64,000 nt of DNA, taken from the NCBI RefSeq assembly GCF_003710865.1, contig NZ_RHHO01000005.1:1-64000 (forward strand), written 5' to 3'. This stretch comes from Brevibacillus borstelensis (GTDB lineage Bacteria > Bacillota > Bacilli > Brevibacillales > Brevibacillaceae). Under the pieces are notes generated by a model. That model had not been told where the DNA came from, searched no databases, and was given only the letters and a program-made list of their open reading frames with translations. Positions 62,503 through 64,000 of the stretch are shown here, piece after piece. The position numbers and the translations under genes were made by a program. Each line of letters opens with the position of its first letter. Within the stretch, counting starts at the first letter, position 1.

Positions 62503-62757
62503 ATGAGCAGGCGTAGAAGACGTCCTCTCGTACCGCAAGCACAGGCAGGACTGGACCAGTTGAAGGCCAGGGTGGCCGGTGTCAATCAACCCGAGCAGGC
62601 GAAATTTGAGGTTGCCCAGGAGCTGAATGTCCCTTTGCAAAACGGATACAACGGCCAGTTGTCCGCTCATGATGCAGGGCGTATCGGCGGTCAGCTGGGC
62701 GGGGGCATGGTAAAGGAATTGGTTCGAATGGCGATGGAGCAGCTTCCCCGCAAATAA
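62503..62757 (+). CDS. Alpha/beta-type small acid-soluble spore protein
   Basis: The 84-aa product has the family C-terminal signature GRIGGQLGGGMVKELVRMA and a germination-protease-like site around AKFEVAQELN. These proteins coat spore DNA and confer UV resistance. GAGGTGATTTGC before the ATG at 62503 decides the start. The Arg-rich N-terminus (SRRRRRP) is unusual and longer than normal. Confidence 0.88.
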   Translation: MSRRRRRPLVPQAQAGLDQLKARVAGVNQPEQAKFEVAQELNVPLQNGYNGQLSAHDAGRIGGQLGGGMVKELVRMAMEQLPRK

Positions 62758-62772
62758 CCTGACCAAAAAGAA

Positions 62773-62810
62773 AGAACCGCATCGTATGCAGATGCGGTTC
62801 TGCTGTTTTT
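62773..62810 (+). terminator. Terminator of the SASP gene
   Basis: AGAACCGCATC pairs with GATGCGGTTCT around GTATGCA, followed by GCTGTTTTT. Confidence 0.8.
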
Positions 62811-62829
62811 CATCATCTGGTTATTCGTT

Positions 62830-63018
62830 TCAGCGAAGCCGATCTAACTGCTTGACGCTTGATTTTCTCGGCCCAAGCATGGAGCGGCTGATGTTGTTTA
62901 CTTTGTGAAACGAATCAAACATTTGGTCCAGGACCTCGATCAGCTCCCGTACCTGCACCACTTTTCCGTATACACCGTCAAAATGGTGACGAACGTTTTT
63001 TCCATTCAGCCGAAACAT
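62830..63018 (-). CDS. Small basic protein, 62 aa
   Basis: The product begins MFRLNGKNVRHHFDGVY and contains VQVRELIEVLDQMFDSFHKV. GAGGAGGTG five bases upstream of the ATG is a strong ribosome site. It is soluble, with a central helix. I do not recognise the family. Confidence 0.55.
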   Translation of the reverse strand: MFRLNGKNVRHHFDGVYGKVVQVRELIEVLDQMFDSFHKVNNISRSMLGPRKSSVKQLDRLR

Positions 63019-63116
63019 GACCGCACCTCCTCTGTTCCTCTCCTACCACCGTATGCGATACGGGCGTCAACGGAGAGAGGGAAACGCCGGTCCATCCGCC
63101 CATTTTTTGAGAAATT

Positions 63117-63911
63117 CTAGAGGCGATACAGGTCCGGACGGCGATCAGCAATTACAGGAATTCGGCTTCTCACTTCATCTACGAGGGAGAGGTCAATCTC
63201 CGCCCTGATGATCTCTTCCTGCTGCATGCCTTCGGCGATAATTTCCCCCCAGGGGTTAATCACCATGGAATGCCCGCAAAATGTATTTCCGTTGCCCTCC
63301 CCGACGCGGTTGCAGGCGATGACGTACATCTGATTCTCAATCGCGCGTGAAATCAAAAGCTGGCGCCAGTGATGAAGCCGGGGATGGGGCCATTGGGCAC
63401 AAACAAACAGAGCCCGTGCTCCTTGCAAAGCATGCACCCGCACCCACTCCGGAAAGCGAATGTCATAGCAAATGACGGAACTGACTGGCTGACCATCCAA
63501 TATGTAAACGCCTGGGCGATCTCCGGCGGCAAGAAACTTTTCCTCTTCCATCAGTCGAAACAAATGCGCCTTTGAATAGCTGCCTGCAAGTTTCCCGCTG
63601 CGATCAAACACAAACGTTGTATTGTACATCCGACCACCCCTGTTTTCCGCGACGGAACCGCCGATTACATGGGCCTGCAGCTTTTCTGCCGCATCGCTCA
63701 GCAATTGCTTGGCTCGCTCGCCGTTTTTATCGGCGATTTCATCCAGCCGCTTCAAATCATAGCCTGTATCCCACAACTCCGGCAAGAGGACCACATCCGG
63801 TCTTTCGTCTGACGATTGGAGTTGATTGACAAAATTCCGAATCGCCTCTACATTTTTTTCCGGCTGTCCAAAAGCAATATCCATCTGCAGCAAGGCAACA
63901 TTCCACTTCAT
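63117..63911 (-). CDS. Nitrilase-superfamily hydrolase, YkrU/MtnU-like
   Basis: The 264-aa product has the Glu-Lys-Cys triad of the family: Glu in LLPELWDTG, Lys in YSKAHLF and Cys in SVICYDIRFPEW. The layout resembles B. subtilis MtnU/omega-amidase, which hydrolyses alpha-keto acid amides in the methionine salvage pathway. GGGGGG before the ATG at 63911 supports the start; the frame is open to 63968. The other mtn genes would be beyond the window. Confidence 0.85.
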   Translation of the reverse strand: MKWNVALLQMDIAFGQPEKNVEAIRNFVNQLQSSDERPDVVLLPELWDTGYDLKRLDEIADKNGERAKQLLSDAAEKLQAHVIGGSVAENRGGRMYNTTFVFDRSGKLAGSYSKAHLFRLMEEEKFLAAGDRPGVYILDGQPVSSVICYDIRFPEWVRVHALQGARALFVCAQWPHPRLHHWRQLLISRAIENQMYVIACNRVGEGNGNTFCGHSMVINPWGEIIAEGMQQEEIIRAEIDLSLVDEVRSRIPVIADRRPDLYRL

Positions 63912-64000
63912 CTGTTTCCCCCCTGACTTTATTCTCTTAATCGTAGCCTTCACTCCACAGGAGTTCAAGCATAATTGTCGATTTTGCCAGGGGTGCCATC

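Noticed and set aside
1..64000. CRISPR arrays, insertion sequences, prophage, tRNA genes
   Set aside because: I saw no regular spaced repeats, transposase or phage genes, or cloverleaf sequences on either strand.

Overview
The window reads as chromosome from an endospore-forming Firmicute of the Brevibacillus/Paenibacillaceae type. Support comes from an alpha/beta-type SASP, a SpoVIF-like protein, two YjcZ-type mini-proteins, YfkAB, a YneK-like DUF2621 protein, a B-type RNase P RNA, an arginine T-box, an S-box, a CcpA cre box and strong GGAGG ribosome binding sites. Base composition is moderate to slightly GC-rich. The genus is inferred from family content, not proven. I see no phage, insertion sequence, CRISPR array or tRNA. 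The content is mostly core metabolism and housekeeping with small lineage-specific genes between.

Layout. 0-5.7 kb: tiny membrane protein, MFS exporter divergent from a frameshifted LysR regulator, PAP2 phosphatase, YaiI protein, cytoplasmic subtilase beside SpoVIF, YjcZ. 5.8-10.7 kb: YczE-like protein, RNase Z, then a structured leader and an SsuA/NMT1-type ABC importer operon. 10.7-13.5 kb: palindromic promoter with a small ORF, TPR protein, small membrane proteins. 13.5-17.5 kb: one tight operon DUF6530-MFS-MoxR ATPase-VWA protein, behind a sigma-A promoter with an operator-like repeat; the ATPase and VWA frames meet at a run of ten A. 17.7-26.7 kb: MST-type sulfurtransferase, two-component system, DUF418, DUF6157, ExoA, DUF817, MFS. 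26.8-31.4 kb: prfC, M32 carboxypeptidase, a 48-aa gene, mug. 31.4-34.5 kb: flavin reductase, YwnA/YwnB-like pair with matching palindromic operators, histidine phosphatase, FlaR-like P-loop protein. 34.7-40.3 kb: SAM-riboswitch-controlled metH and a homocysteine methyltransferase/methylene-THF reductase. 40.4-46.5 kb: second YjcZ, AraC regulator, T-box argS, endonuclease IV, GNAT. 46.6-50.8 kb: TetR-MFS pair with two matching operators, tandem universal stress protein with a possible ribosome-site-masking leader, HD-GYP-like protein. 50.9-57.4 kb: LytS/LytTR two-component system reading into DUF485 plus two acetate-type sodium symporters, with a consensus cre box. 57.5-64 kb: asparagine synthetase, rnpB, gamma-carbonic anhydrase-like protein, DUF1385, YfkAB, SASP, nitrilase-family hydrolase.

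How genes work together. metH and the downstream bifunctional enzyme form a methionine synthesis unit under SAM control. The LytS/LytTR pair, DUF485 and the two symporters look like a carbon-catabolite-regulated monocarboxylate uptake system. TetR/MFS and Rrf2/NAD(P)-binding pairs are locally autoregulated stress units. ExoA, Mug and endonuclease IV give three DNA repair enzymes. The least explained unit is the DUF6530-MFS-MoxR-VWA operon.
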